64,000 nucleotides of DNA. Source: Mycolicibacterium sphagni. Lineage in GTDB: Bacteria > Actinomycetota > Actinomycetes > Mycobacteriales > Mycobacteriaceae. The notes beneath the pieces were generated by a model, which made no database searches, was not told where the DNA came from, and worked only from the letters and a program-made list of their open reading frames with translations. A program made the translations under genes and the position numbers. How positions within the stretch are numbered: position 1 is the stretch's first letter; the number at the start of each line of letters is the position of its first letter. The DNA lies in contig NZ_VBSB01000036.1 in assembly GCF_013337765.1 (NCBI RefSeq), positions 1 through 64,000 on the forward strand, given 5' to 3'. Positions 7,426 to 15,716 of this stretch are shown here, one piece after another.

Positions 7426-8871
7426 TCAGCGCAACTGGTCCTTCATCACCTTGCCGGTCGCATTGAGCGGCAGCGCGTCGACGAACACCACAACCCTGGG
7501 CACCTTGAATCCGGCCATCCGGTCCTTGCTCCAACTGATCAGGTCCGCTTCCGCCACCGACTCAGACTCCTTGAGCACCACGAAGGCCTTACCCACCTGA
7601 CCGAGCCGCTCGTCGGGCACGCCGATGACGGCCGCCTGCGCGACGGCGGGATGCTCCATCAGGAAGCCTTCGATCTCGGCGGGGTAGGCGTTGAACCCCC
7701 CGACGATGAACATGTCCTTCTTGCGGCCGACAATCTTCAGCCGCCCGGACTCGGTGAAGCTGCCCAGGTCACCGGTGTGCAGCCAGCCGTCGGCGTCGAT
7801 CGCCTCGGCCGTACCGCCCGGATCGTCGAAGTAGCCCTGCATCACGCTGTAACCGCGCACCAACACTTCGGCATCGTCGGCGATGCGCACCTCGACCCCA
7901 TCGCAGGGCAAGCCGGCCGTCGTGGCGATGTCTTCGAACGAATCACCAGGCCGCGACAGCGTCGCTGTGCCCGCCTCGGTCAGGCCGTAGCCGGTGGCCA
8001 GCGTCTCGAACGGCAGCTCTTCGTGCACCCGCCGGATGAGTTCGACCGGGATGTCGGCAGCACCGGTCACCCCGGCGCGCAGCGTTGCCAGCTTGCTCTT
8101 GTCCGGCACCGCCAGCAGTGAGTGATACAGCGTCGGCGGGCCCGGCAGCATGGTGATCCGCTCGGCGGCGATGAGGTCGACGACGCGGTCGACGTCGAAC
8201 ACCCGGACCGGCAGCATGGTCGCACCGCGGATGAACGACGCGAGACAGCCGGCCTTGTAGCCGAAGGTATGGAAGAACGGATTCACGATCAGGTAGCGGT
8301 CACCGCGGCGCAGGTCCGCGAGGTCGCACCACTCGGCATACATCCGCAGGTTCTGCAGATGGCTCATCATCACGCCCTTGGGCCGGCCGGTGGTGCCTGA
8401 GGTGTAGATGATGTCGGCGATATCGGTTCCGCTCACGGCGCGCTCGAACGGACGGCCCGCCTCCAGGAAACCGGACTTCAGATCGATCGCGGGCACACCG
8501 GGCGGAGTCACGAAATCCTGCCCCAAGAACCCCTTCTCGATCAGCACTGCCTTGGCACCGCTGCGGGTGATGATGTCGGCGGCCTCGGCCTGCTTGTAGC
8601 GCGTGCTGACCGGGACCACGATCCCACCGGCGGTGAGCACACCGAAGGCGGCGAAGATCCAATACGCGGAGTTGGGCGCCCAGATCGCGACGCGGTCGCC
8701 CTTGCCGACGCCCAGGTCAGCGAAAGCGCCTGCCGCACAACGCACTCGCTCGGCGACCTCGGTGTAACTGAGACGCAGCGGACCGTCGACGACTGCTTCA
8801 GAGTCGCCGAACCGGTCCGCCGCGCTCAAGACCATCTCGGGGATGGTCTGCCAGGTTTGTGCTTGGGTCAC
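7426..8871 (-). CDS. Acyl-CoA synthetase, FadD3-like
   Basis: 481 residues of the AMP-forming ligase family. DIIYTSGTTGRPKG at 153-166 is the P-loop, YGLTEAGT the A5 motif, GWLHTGDLGSFTESGRLKIVGRKKDMF the A7/A8 region and NATGKVMKDQLR the C-terminal catalytic lysine region. The stretch YLIVNPFFHTFGYKAG and the overall length resemble FadD3, which in mycobacteria activates the steroid-derived bicyclic acid HIP; identity of the substrate here is not proven. The GTG start at 8871 overlaps the amidohydrolase stop (GTGA), so both are one operon driven from the promoter at 10086-10114. Confidence 0.87.
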   Translation of the reverse strand: MTQAQTWQTIPEMVLSAADRFGDSEAVVDGPLRLSYTEVAERVRCAAGAFADLGVGKGDRVAIWAPNSAYWIFAAFGVLTAGGIVVPVSTRYKQAEAADIITRSGAKAVLIEKGFLGQDFVTPPGVPAIDLKSGFLEAGRPFERAVSGTDIADIIYTSGTTGRPKGVMMSHLQNLRMYAEWCDLADLRRGDRYLIVNPFFHTFGYKAGCLASFIRGATMLPVRVFDVDRVVDLIAAERITMLPGPPTLYHSLLAVPDKSKLATLRAGVTGAADIPVELIRRVHEELPFETLATGYGLTEAGTATLSRPGDSFEDIATTAGLPCDGVEVRIADDAEVLVRGYSVMQGYFDDPGGTAEAIDADGWLHTGDLGSFTESGRLKIVGRKKDMFIVGGFNAYPAEIEGFLMEHPAVAQAAVIGVPDERLGQVGKAFVVLKESESVAEADLISWSKDRMAGFKVPRVVVFVDALPLNATGKVMKDQLR

Positions 8872-10058
8872 ACCGTGACGAGGCGAGACAGATTGCCGCC
8901 CATGATCTTTGCCTGATCATCGACAGACAGGTGCTCCAGCGCCGTCACATAGTGGGTCGGCTCAGCCAGCCCCTCCGGGTGCGGCCAGTCCGAGCCGTAC
9001 AGCACCTGGTCGACGCCGATCAGGTTGACCAGCTGGTCGATGCCCTCCTCGTAGAACGGGCTGACATAGATGCGGTTCTTGATCTCCTCGATCGGGTTGC
9101 CCAGGAAGGCTTCCGGCGCCTTCTTCCAGACCTCGGCCATGGAGTCCAGCAGCGGGAACATCCACTTCGAGCCGGCCTCGACGATGCCGACCTTCAGCTT
9201 GGGGTGACGGAACAGCGCACCGTGAATCACCCACGAGGCCACCGCATCCTGGATCGGGCGCCACTCGTTGAGGATGCCCATCGCGTTGGTCTGGAACGGC
9301 AGCATCTCCGTCACCGAGCCGTCCCATTCGGACGTGTAGCGCGAGTAGCCGGAGTCCGACGAGTGCATACCGACGAAGACGTCGTGGTGCACGACCCGCT
9401 CCCAGAACGGATCGAACTCGGGCAGCGCGAACGAACGCGGACCGCGGAAGCCGGGCACCGGAGCGGGGCGGATCAGGATCGCGCGGGCACCGCGCTTGAC
9501 ACACCACTCGAGCTCTTCGATCGCCTTCTCGACGATCGGCAGCGTGATCACCGGTGTGGTGAAGATGCGGTTCTGGTAGTTGAAGCCCCACACCTCGTCG
9601 AGCCACTGGTTGAGCGCGTGGATGACGACGTGAATCGCAACCGGATCGTCGGCGAGACGCTCCTCGATGAGGCTGGCCAGCGTCGGGAACATCAGCGAGC
9701 GGTCGATGCCCAGCTCGTTCATCATCTCCAGGCGCGGGCCGGGCTCGAAGAACGCCGGGATGGCGCGCATCGGCTCACCGAACAGTTCGCGCTTGCTCTT
9801 GCCGTCGGGGTTACCGAACTTGAAGTATTCCTCCCACGCGCCAGGCTTGGCGACGACCGAGAAGGTCGGGTTGGGGATGTAGTTGCTGATCTGGCCCCTC
9901 AGCGCAATCTTGGTGCGGCCGTTGACCTCGACGTATTGGACGAGGTCCTTGTACTCCTTGGGGAGGTACTTGGTCATCGCCTCCGGCGGTTCATAGAGAT
10001 GATTATCCGCGTCGAAGATCGGAAACGGGACGTCCACCCGGTGGGACAACTGGCCCAT
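8868..10058 (-). CDS. Amidohydrolase_2 family metal-dependent hydrolase
   Basis: 396 residues of the ACMSD/LigW-like amidohydrolase family. FDADNHLYE at 15-23 is the first metal-binding loop, VGMHSSD the third, GIVEAG the following strand and LYGSDWPHPEG carries the conserved Asp at the barrel end. These enzymes hydrolyse or decarboxylate aromatic and alicyclic acids. The ATG at 10058 follows AAGGAGGATTTC, a near-perfect ribosome-binding site, so the longer frame to 10076 is rejected. It is the first gene of the minus-strand run and is controlled by the palindrome at 10082. A second family member is at 16974. Confidence 0.85.
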   Translation of the reverse strand: MGQLSHRVDVPFPIFDADNHLYEPPEAMTKYLPKEYKDLVQYVEVNGRTKIALRGQISNYIPNPTFSVVAKPGAWEEYFKFGNPDGKSKRELFGEPMRAIPAFFEPGPRLEMMNELGIDRSLMFPTLASLIEERLADDPVAIHVVIHALNQWLDEVWGFNYQNRIFTTPVITLPIVEKAIEELEWCVKRGARAILIRPAPVPGFRGPRSFALPEFDPFWERVVHHDVFVGMHSSDSGYSRYTSEWDGSVTEMLPFQTNAMGILNEWRPIQDAVASWVIHGALFRHPKLKVGIVEAGSKWMFPLLDSMAEVWKKAPEAFLGNPIEEIKNRIYVSPFYEEGIDQLVNLIGVDQVLYGSDWPHPEGLAEPTHYVTALEHLSVDDQAKIMGGNLSRLVTV

Positions 10059-10081
10059 GAAATCCTCCTTATGCATTTAGC

Positions 10082-10096
10082 GAGAATCATATTCTC
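10082..10096. promoter_or_regulatory. Perfect 15-base palindrome GAGAATCATATTCTC, putative repressor operator
   Basis: GAGAAT-CAT-ATTCTC is an exact inverted repeat between the divergent amidohydrolase and SnoaL-TetR operons, 24 bases upstream of the amidohydrolase start. It covers the proposed -10 box of the minus-strand promoter. The same motif recurs at 27501, 41044, 58685 and 62677. The TetR gene at 10597 is the nearest candidate regulator. Confidence 0.7.
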
Positions 10097-10114
10097 ATCC
10101 CCCCGCCAAGGCAA
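10086..10114 (-). promoter_or_regulatory. SigA-type promoter for the amidohydrolase operon
   Basis: On the minus strand TTGCCT (10109-10114) is followed after 17 bases by TATGAT (10086-10091), placing the start of transcription near 10079, about 20 bases before the initiation codon. The -10 box lies inside the palindrome, so a bound repressor would block polymerase. Seen directly; activity is inferred. Confidence 0.5.
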
Positions 10115-10168
10115 TACGCCCCCCGCTGCACCCTTGCCCACGTCCTTACAAACCAGTAAGTTGGGCAC

Positions 10169-10600
10169 ATGACCGTTATCAGCACGTCCGCGATTACCGA
10201 TCCGAAAGCCGTAAAAGAGTTCTGTCTGCGTTGGAGCACCGCGTGGAACGATCACGACGGCGACGCGGTCGCCGCGTTGTGCGCCGAGGACCTCGTTTAC
10301 GACGAGCCCGCACTGGGCCAGACGGTGTACGGGCGCGAGCCGATCAAGAACTTCGTGACCGAGATGGCACGGGCGTTCCCCGACAACACCTTTGCGCTCG
10401 AGGGACTCTTCGCTGACGTCCGTCGGCGTGCCGTGCTGGTGGCCTGGAAGTTCACCGGGACCTTCGCCCGCTCCGGCCGGATGGTTGAGTTTCATGGCGA
10501 TGATCGGCTGGAATTCGGCGAGGACGGACTGATCACCACCTACCGGTGCCTCTACGACAACGACCTCGTCAACCGCCAGATCCGCGACGCGAATCGGTGA
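10169..10600 (+). CDS. SnoaL-like (NTF2-fold) protein
   Basis: 143 residues. FCLRWSTAWNDHDGDAVAALCAEDLVYDEPALG and the later WKFTGTFARSGRMVEFHGDDRLEFGEDGLIT follow the SnoaL-like polyketide-cyclase pattern, with Asp and His residues positioned in the cone. It starts 73 bases after the shared operator and is coupled by GTGA overlap to the TetR gene, so it is probably autoregulated with it. Likely an isomerase, dehydratase or binding protein for a pathway intermediate; the substrate cannot be read from sequence. Confidence 0.78.
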   Translation: MTVISTSAITDPKAVKEFCLRWSTAWNDHDGDAVAALCAEDLVYDEPALGQTVYGREPIKNFVTEMARAFPDNTFALEGLFADVRRRAVLVAWKFTGTFARSGRMVEFHGDDRLEFGEDGLITTYRCLYDNDLVNRQIRDANR

Positions 10601-11187
10601 CGGAGCTACCGCCGAAGCTTCGGGTGCACAAGCCCGCGGCGGTCCGTCGTCAGGAGATCATTGACGCTGCCGCCGTTGAATTCGCCGAGAATGGCCTTGC
10701 CGGAACACGTTTGGAAGCTGTTGCCGCTCGCGCCGGAGTTTCCCATCCCCGCATCGTGCAGATTTTCGGTTCCAAACGGCAGCTGTTCCTGGACGTCGTC
10801 ACCTGGGTGTTCGACCGGGTGACGGAGGCGTTCATCGACTCCCCCGGGGTCCAGCAGGAGCAATCCGAACCAGGGCTCGTCGCGCTGGGTGACGCCTACC
10901 GTCGCTTGCTACAACGTGACCGCACCATCGCGCTGGTGATGCTGCACGCCTATGCCGCGGCAGGCGACGTAGTCGTGCGCCAGCAGGTCGCGGCGCGGTA
11001 CCTGGCGTTGCAGCACAAGGTCACCGATCTCACCGGCGCGGACGAGATGGGTGTCCGGACCTTCTTCGCCACTGGTCTGTTGGTGACCGTCTCGACAGCG
11101 CTGGCGCTGCCCGACAGACGGACCGACGCGCAGTGGGGTAGCTGGCTGCTGGAATTGGTCACACCGGCCAGTGCCGGACGGTCCTAG
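10597..11187 (+). CDS. TetR-family transcriptional regulator
   Basis: 196 residues. The N-terminal helix-turn-helix reads RQEIIDAAAVEFAENGLAGTRLEAVAARAGVSHPRIVQIFGSKRQLF at about residues 14-60, typical of TetR; the rest is the ligand-binding domain. The GTG start at 10597 overlaps the preceding stop by four bases. As the second gene of an operon facing the palindrome at 10082, it is the best candidate to bind GAGAAT-N3-ATTCTC and so to control the scattered operons carrying it. The ligand is likely an acyl-CoA, as in many mycobacterial catabolic TetR proteins. Target assignment is inference. Confidence 0.88.
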   Translation: MTELPPKLRVHKPAAVRRQEIIDAAAVEFAENGLAGTRLEAVAARAGVSHPRIVQIFGSKRQLFLDVVTWVFDRVTEAFIDSPGVQQEQSEPGLVALGDAYRRLLQRDRTIALVMLHAYAAAGDVVVRQQVAARYLALQHKVTDLTGADEMGVRTFFATGLLVTVSTALALPDRRTDAQWGSWLLELVTPASAGRS

Positions 11188-11189
11188 AC

Positions 11190-13592
11190 TCAGCCCAATG
11201 CCGGCACAGTGCCGATGACTCCGGCGGCCTCCAGCGACGCGATGTCGTCGGCCGAAAGACCGAGTTCGGCCAGGAGCTCACGGTTGTGCTGGCCCAGCAG
11301 CGGCGCCGGCGAGCGGTGCACGGGCCGCGGGCCGCGGGACAGACGGAAGGGCATCGTGGTAAACCGGGCCGAGGGATTGACCGGGTGGCCGAGGACTTCG
11401 AAGAACTCGCGGGCAGTGAGCTGTTCGAGCTCGGGCTGCCGGTGCGGTTGCATCACCTTGGCCACCGGGACGCCCGCGTGCCACAGTGTGCCGACGATCT
11501 CGTCGCTGCTGCGCTCGCGACACCAGGCGCTGAGGTGTTCGTCTATGACATCCGCGCGGGCGCGCCGGCCAGTCTCGGTGGCAAGTTCAGGATCGGCCGC
11601 CCAGGCCGGATTTCCGAGTGCGTCGCACAGTGCTTGCCATTGCGCGTCGCTGGCCACCGCGATCGCGACCCAGGAGTCGTCGCGGCCGAACTCGTCGATC
11701 TCTGCTGTGCGGTAAAGATTCTGCGGCGATGCGATCGGTCCTCGATTGCCAGCCCGTTCCAGAACCGCTCCGTACGCACTGTATTCGATGACCTGCTCGG
11801 CCGCGATACTGAGCGCGGCGTCCACCATCGCGGCCTCGACCAACGCACCCTGACCGGTACGACGGCGGTGCTCGAGTGCCAGCAGCACGGCATTGAGCGC
11901 ATGCAGTCCGGCGTTGGGATCACCAAGGGAGTACGGCTCGTACGGATTACGGTCCGGGTAGCCGGTGAGCCAGCTGATGCCGGCGGCCGCTTCGATGACA
12001 TATGCGAAGGCCGGATTATCCCGCCACGGGCCATCGAGCCCGAAGCCCGGCATGCGGAGCATGACGACATCGGGCCGGATCTGTTGCACCGCTGAGTAAT
12101 CCAGGCCGAGGTGATCCAGCACCCGGGGGGTGAAGTTCTCGGCAACGACGTCGGCGGTGGCGATCAACCGGTGAAGGAGTTCTCGGCCCCGTTCGGTACC
12201 CAGGTCGAGGGTGACGTCCTTCTTCGTGGTGTTCAGCGCCGCGAAGATTGGCTGCTTCTCCCACCATTGGCCTTCAGTCACCGGCACGCCGGCGATCATC
12301 CTGGTGCCATCGAAGCGGCGCGTCGACTCGACGTGTATCACCTCCGCACCCAGCAGGGCCATCAGGTGAGTGCAGGACGGTCCGGCCCAGAACGTGGTGA
12401 GATCGACGACCCGAATTCCGCTCAGCGGCAACCGATCCGCTGCGGTCCCGGCATGCCGCGGACTGCGGGGGGCGTTCCGGTACCGATCGGTGTGCTCGCC
12501 GAGCCGGGGCGCCAGTGACGGCGGGCGCAACTCGACCCCGGCGATTCGGTAGGGCGCGGCTGGCTGACGGAAGCCGGCCGGGTGGGTGACGAATGATCCA
12601 CGGGCCGCGAAATGTTCGAGCGATTCGACGGTATCCGGGCTGGCCACCGGGGCGTTGGGGATCCGGAACGCGGTCGCGAGATCGCGCACCTCGTCACCGG
12701 TGCGCTCGGCCATCCAGGCGTACAACTCCCCCGATTTCTCGTTGGCCTGTTCGGTGATCGTCAGCGGTGCGCCCTCGTCGATCCAGTCCTCATGCCCGGT
12801 CATGGCGCACAGATCGAACCACTGCTGCGCGGTGCCGCAGCCGACGTCGACCAGGCCGTCCTTGACCCTGGCGATGCCCGGCACGGTCAGCTTGCGGGCG
12901 TCGCGCCACGGGCGGCCCAGCATCTCGAAGTAGGTCACCGGGTAATAGGTCAACCCCATGACGTGGCTTTCCAGCATCGAGAGGTCGATGAGCTCACCCC
13001 CAGCGCCACCGAGCACCCGCATCCGCGACGCCAGGATCGCCGCGCTGGCATAGGACCCCGACAGGTAGTCCCCGACCTGCCCGCCGACGTACACCGGCGC
13101 GCGGTCCGGCGCGCCACGGCCGAGCCCGACAATCCCGCCCGACCAGGCCTGCAGGGTGAATTCCGTTGCAGGACGCCCACTCCAGGGCCCGTCCAAGCCG
13201 AACGCGGTGATCGCGGCGACGATCAAGTGTGGGTGAGCGGCGTGCAGCGCGGCCGGCAGCAGCGTCGGGTCGTCGGCAAGCGGTGAACCGGGTGACCACA
13301 CCACGGCATCGGCCGAGGCCAGCAGATCGTTCACCAACGCCACGTCGCCGGCCTCGGCCGGGTCGGCCACCACACTGCGCTTGCCGCCGGCCAGGAAGCT
13401 GAACAGCGCGCCGTCCTCCCCCGGGGCGATCGACGCCCCCGAGGCTGACCATCGCCGCACCGGATCCCCTTCGGGAGTTTCGACTTTGATCACCTCGGCG
13501 CCACCGTCGGACAGCAGCTTGGTGCAGTAGCCGCCTGCGATGCCGGTCGACAGGTCGACCACGACAAAGCCGGCCAGTGGTGAGTCGGCCAT
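11190..13592 (-). CDS. Tandem (fused) CaiB/BaiF family CoA-transferase
   Basis: 800 residues, about twice the usual 400 of the family, made of two class III CoA-transferase domains. The first opens with GFVVVDLSTGIAGGYCTKLLSDGGAEVIKVE near residue 8; the second opens with GIRVVDLTTFWAGPSCTHLMALLGAEVIHVE near residue 400. Both keep the GD catalytic-Asp segment (VGDYLSG and LGDPNAG). Class III enzymes move CoA between carboxylates through Asp-CoA thioesters. ATG at 13592; the stop is two bases past the convergent TetR gene stop. Probably activates the substrate of the minus-strand operon continuing to 18140. Confidence 0.88.
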   Translation of the reverse strand: MADSPLAGFVVVDLSTGIAGGYCTKLLSDGGAEVIKVETPEGDPVRRWSASGASIAPGEDGALFSFLAGGKRSVVADPAEAGDVALVNDLLASADAVVWSPGSPLADDPTLLPAALHAAHPHLIVAAITAFGLDGPWSGRPATEFTLQAWSGGIVGLGRGAPDRAPVYVGGQVGDYLSGSYASAAILASRMRVLGGAGGELIDLSMLESHVMGLTYYPVTYFEMLGRPWRDARKLTVPGIARVKDGLVDVGCGTAQQWFDLCAMTGHEDWIDEGAPLTITEQANEKSGELYAWMAERTGDEVRDLATAFRIPNAPVASPDTVESLEHFAARGSFVTHPAGFRQPAAPYRIAGVELRPPSLAPRLGEHTDRYRNAPRSPRHAGTAADRLPLSGIRVVDLTTFWAGPSCTHLMALLGAEVIHVESTRRFDGTRMIAGVPVTEGQWWEKQPIFAALNTTKKDVTLDLGTERGRELLHRLIATADVVAENFTPRVLDHLGLDYSAVQQIRPDVVMLRMPGFGLDGPWRDNPAFAYVIEAAAGISWLTGYPDRNPYEPYSLGDPNAGLHALNAVLLALEHRRRTGQGALVEAAMVDAALSIAAEQVIEYSAYGAVLERAGNRGPIASPQNLYRTAEIDEFGRDDSWVAIAVASDAQWQALCDALGNPAWAADPELATETGRRARADVIDEHLSAWCRERSSDEIVGTLWHAGVPVAKVMQPHRQPELEQLTAREFFEVLGHPVNPSARFTTMPFRLSRGPRPVHRSPAPLLGQHNRELLAELGLSADDIASLEAAGVIGTVPALG

Positions 13593-13594
13593 CG

Positions 13595-14575
13595 CTATTT
13601 CTTCTTCTTGGTCTTGGTTTTGGCCTTCTTGCGACCGGACTTCGACAACCGCCACTCGGGTGGGAACTTGCTGTCGTTGTCCTTGACCGCGCCGGAGAGT
13701 CCGCCGTCGAGGGCCTCGTGCATGTCGAAATCGTCCTCATCGTGGGCAGCGGCGCCGCCGAGCGACTCGAAGGTGCTGCCGAGCAGGCTGCCCAGGTACT
13801 CGCCCTGGAACTGCTTGAACACCTCGAAGAACATCTTCTGCTGAAACACGGTGTCGGTGGGCCGGTTTCGCGCGCATGCCAGCGCGTACCGGTCGACCTC
13901 GTCCTCGAGCTCGTCGCGTGACACCACGCTGTTGAGAAAGTTGCATTCGTACATCTCGTCGGCGGTGAACGGCCGCCCGGTGTAGACCATCTCCTGGAAC
14001 TTACGGATACCCATCATCTGGGTCCACCACCACATCCGCGGTCCCCAGCCGTAGTAGCGGAACGACGGATGGCCGAATAGTGCGTCGTCGGAGGAGATCA
14101 CCAGGTCGGCGTCGGCAGCCTGGTAGAAATGCCAGCCGTAGCAGTACCCCTTGACCTCGAGGATCGAGATCTTCTTGAAATCCTGCAGGGTGCGGATCCC
14201 CGACTGCGGGCTGGCGTACCAGGCGCCGACGGTGGCGCCACGCCGAAATGACCCCTTCGGCGGGTATGTCACGGCGTCCGGCGCGATCCGGAACTCCGAG
14301 AGCCGCCGCTTCTGATCCTCGTCGTTCTGCACTTCCATGAATTCGGGCAGGTCGGCACCGCTGCCGAGATCCTCACCGGCACCACGGATCACCAGAACCT
14401 TCACCTGGTCGTCCACGCCCGCCTGATACAGCAGATCCGAATATCGCAGGCGCGCTGCGATAGTCGGTGCGTTGAGATACTCTGGCCGGTTGAAGGTGAT
14501 CGTGGCGATCTTGGTCTTCGGGTTCTTCTCGTAGAGGATGATCTCCTCGGCCGACCGGCGCTCTGCCTTAGCCAT
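13595..14575 (-). CDS. Crotonase-family protein (enoyl-CoA hydratase-like) with a lysine-rich tail
   Basis: 326 residues. ATITFNRPEYLNAPTIAARLRYSDLL and VLVIRGAGEDLGSGADLPEFM contain the crotonase fold's CoA-binding and oxyanion elements, and VKGYCYGWHFYQAADADLVISSDDALFGHPS the second oxyanion helix. A 40-50 residue insertion after the first oxyanion loop and a C-terminus rich in lysine (RKKAKTKTKKKK) set it apart from the standard 260-residue enzyme. Conserved Glu positions are not obvious, so the reaction may be other than hydration, for example C-C hydrolysis or isomerisation. It overlaps the M24 gene upstream by eight bases. Confidence 0.8.
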   Translation of the reverse strand: MAKAERRSAEEIILYEKNPKTKIATITFNRPEYLNAPTIAARLRYSDLLYQAGVDDQVKVLVIRGAGEDLGSGADLPEFMEVQNDEDQKRRLSEFRIAPDAVTYPPKGSFRRGATVGAWYASPQSGIRTLQDFKKISILEVKGYCYGWHFYQAADADLVISSDDALFGHPSFRYYGWGPRMWWWTQMMGIRKFQEMVYTGRPFTADEMYECNFLNSVVSRDELEDEVDRYALACARNRPTDTVFQQKMFFEVFKQFQGEYLGSLLGSTFESLGGAAAHDEDDFDMHEALDGGLSGAVKDNDSKFPPEWRLSKSGRKKAKTKTKKKK

Positions 14576-15716
14576 TGTTCGGGCCGACGCTCGCCGCGGC
14601 GCTCCACGCCGGACTAGACGTCAGTACCTCGCACCCGTCGGCGGTGATCGAAACAGCGTCCCGCGTGATCACCGACCCGACCGACTCCTCCCAGACATCG
14701 GCGGTGACGGCGAGCACCATCCCTTCCTCCAGCAGCTCGGCGTCGGCAGTGGCCCGCAGCTGCGGCGAGACGACCGGAGGGTCGAAGCCCAGACCGAGGC
14801 CGTGCGCCACCGGCATGACCGGCAGTTTCTCACCGGCGTGGGCGTAGGCATCCAACAACGCGCTCGTCGCCATGCCGGGTCGGCAAGCCGCGACCAGACT
14901 GTCCCACAGGGCATCTCGGCGCCGGTAGAGCTCGCGCACGGCATCGGTCGGCTCGCCAACGTAGAGCGTGCGAGTCACCTCGGCGACATATCCGTCGGCC
15001 AGCACCCCGGCCGACAACACCACCAGGTCACCCTCGCGCACCACATCACCGCCCTCGGCGCGGCGCCACGGATGCTCCTTCGACGTCACCCAGGCAGCCT
15101 CCTGGGTTGCCGGGGTGCTCACCCCACCGGCGGCCTCCGCCTCCAACACAGCAGCGGTGATGGCCTTCGTGGTGGTACCCGGACCAAGCGCTGCCACACC
15201 CGTGGCCAGGCCCTCCTCGGCGATCGCCAGCGCATGGCGCAACGCCCGCACCTCCTCCGGAGTCTTGACCCGGCGGGCAGCCTGCATGGCCTGCTCGGCG
15301 TCCACCAACTCCGCGTTCGGAAACGCCATCGGCAACAGTTTGGCGAAAGTCGGTGTCAGGGCATCGGTTCCGACTCGACGTGCGGTATCGGCGCCCTTGA
15401 TACCCTTCAGTATCTCGACCAATGTCATCGGGTTCCATGCGAACCCATACAGATTCTCGTGCGGGATCTCCTCGGGAATGCCCTCATCCCACGTGCTGTT
15501 GAGATGGATCTCGCCGGTGGCGCGCACGATCTCGCAGATGGGCCCGAATGGGCGGGTGCCTACTACCCACAGTTGCGGGGCACCGGAAATGTAGCGGACG
15601 TTGGCCTGACGGCCGAGCACCAGTATGTCAAGGTCGTGGGCTTCCATCTGGGCCAAGGCTCGCTCACGACGGCTGAACCGCAGAGCCCGGGCATCGGCCT
15701 CGATCTCAATTCCCAT
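14568..15716 (-). CDS. M24-family protein lacking the metal ligands (creatinase-like fold)
   Basis: 382 residues of the pita-bread (aminopeptidase P/creatinase) fold: a creatinase N-domain followed by the M24 domain. The five canonical metal ligands D, D, H, E, E are mostly gone. The first Asp is Ser (VVLSAG), the second is Glu (VAEVTRT), the His survives (AHGLGLG), the Glu-Pro Glu is Thr (LAVTADVW) and the last Glu is Arg (VITRD). Creatinase shows that this fold can catalyse C-N hydrolysis without metal, through the His. The start at 15716 follows GAGGTG and overlaps the upstream M24 gene by 11 bases. Either a metal-free hydrolase or a regulatory partner of the intact M24 protein. Confidence 0.8.
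   Translation of the reverse strand: MGIEIEADARALRFSRRERALAQMEAHDLDILVLGRQANVRYISGAPQLWVVGTRPFGPICEIVRATGEIHLNSTWDEGIPEEIPHENLYGFAWNPMTLVEILKGIKGADTARRVGTDALTPTFAKLLPMAFPNAELVDAEQAMQAARRVKTPEEVRALRHALAIAEEGLATGVAALGPGTTTKAITAAVLEAEAAGGVSTPATQEAAWVTSKEHPWRRAEGGDVVREGDLVVLSAGVLADGYVAEVTRTLYVGEPTDAVRELYRRRDALWDSLVAACRPGMATSALLDAYAHAGEKLPVMPVAHGLGLGFDPPVVSPQLRATADAELLEEGMVLAVTADVWEESVGSVITRDAVSITADGCEVLTSSPAWSAAASVGPNNG

Noticed and set aside
10076..10169. KstR or KstR2 operator in the divergent region
   Set aside because: The palindrome present does not fit TnnAACnnGTTnnA or the KstR2 CAAG...CTTG pattern as I remember them, so steroid-regulon control is not supported.
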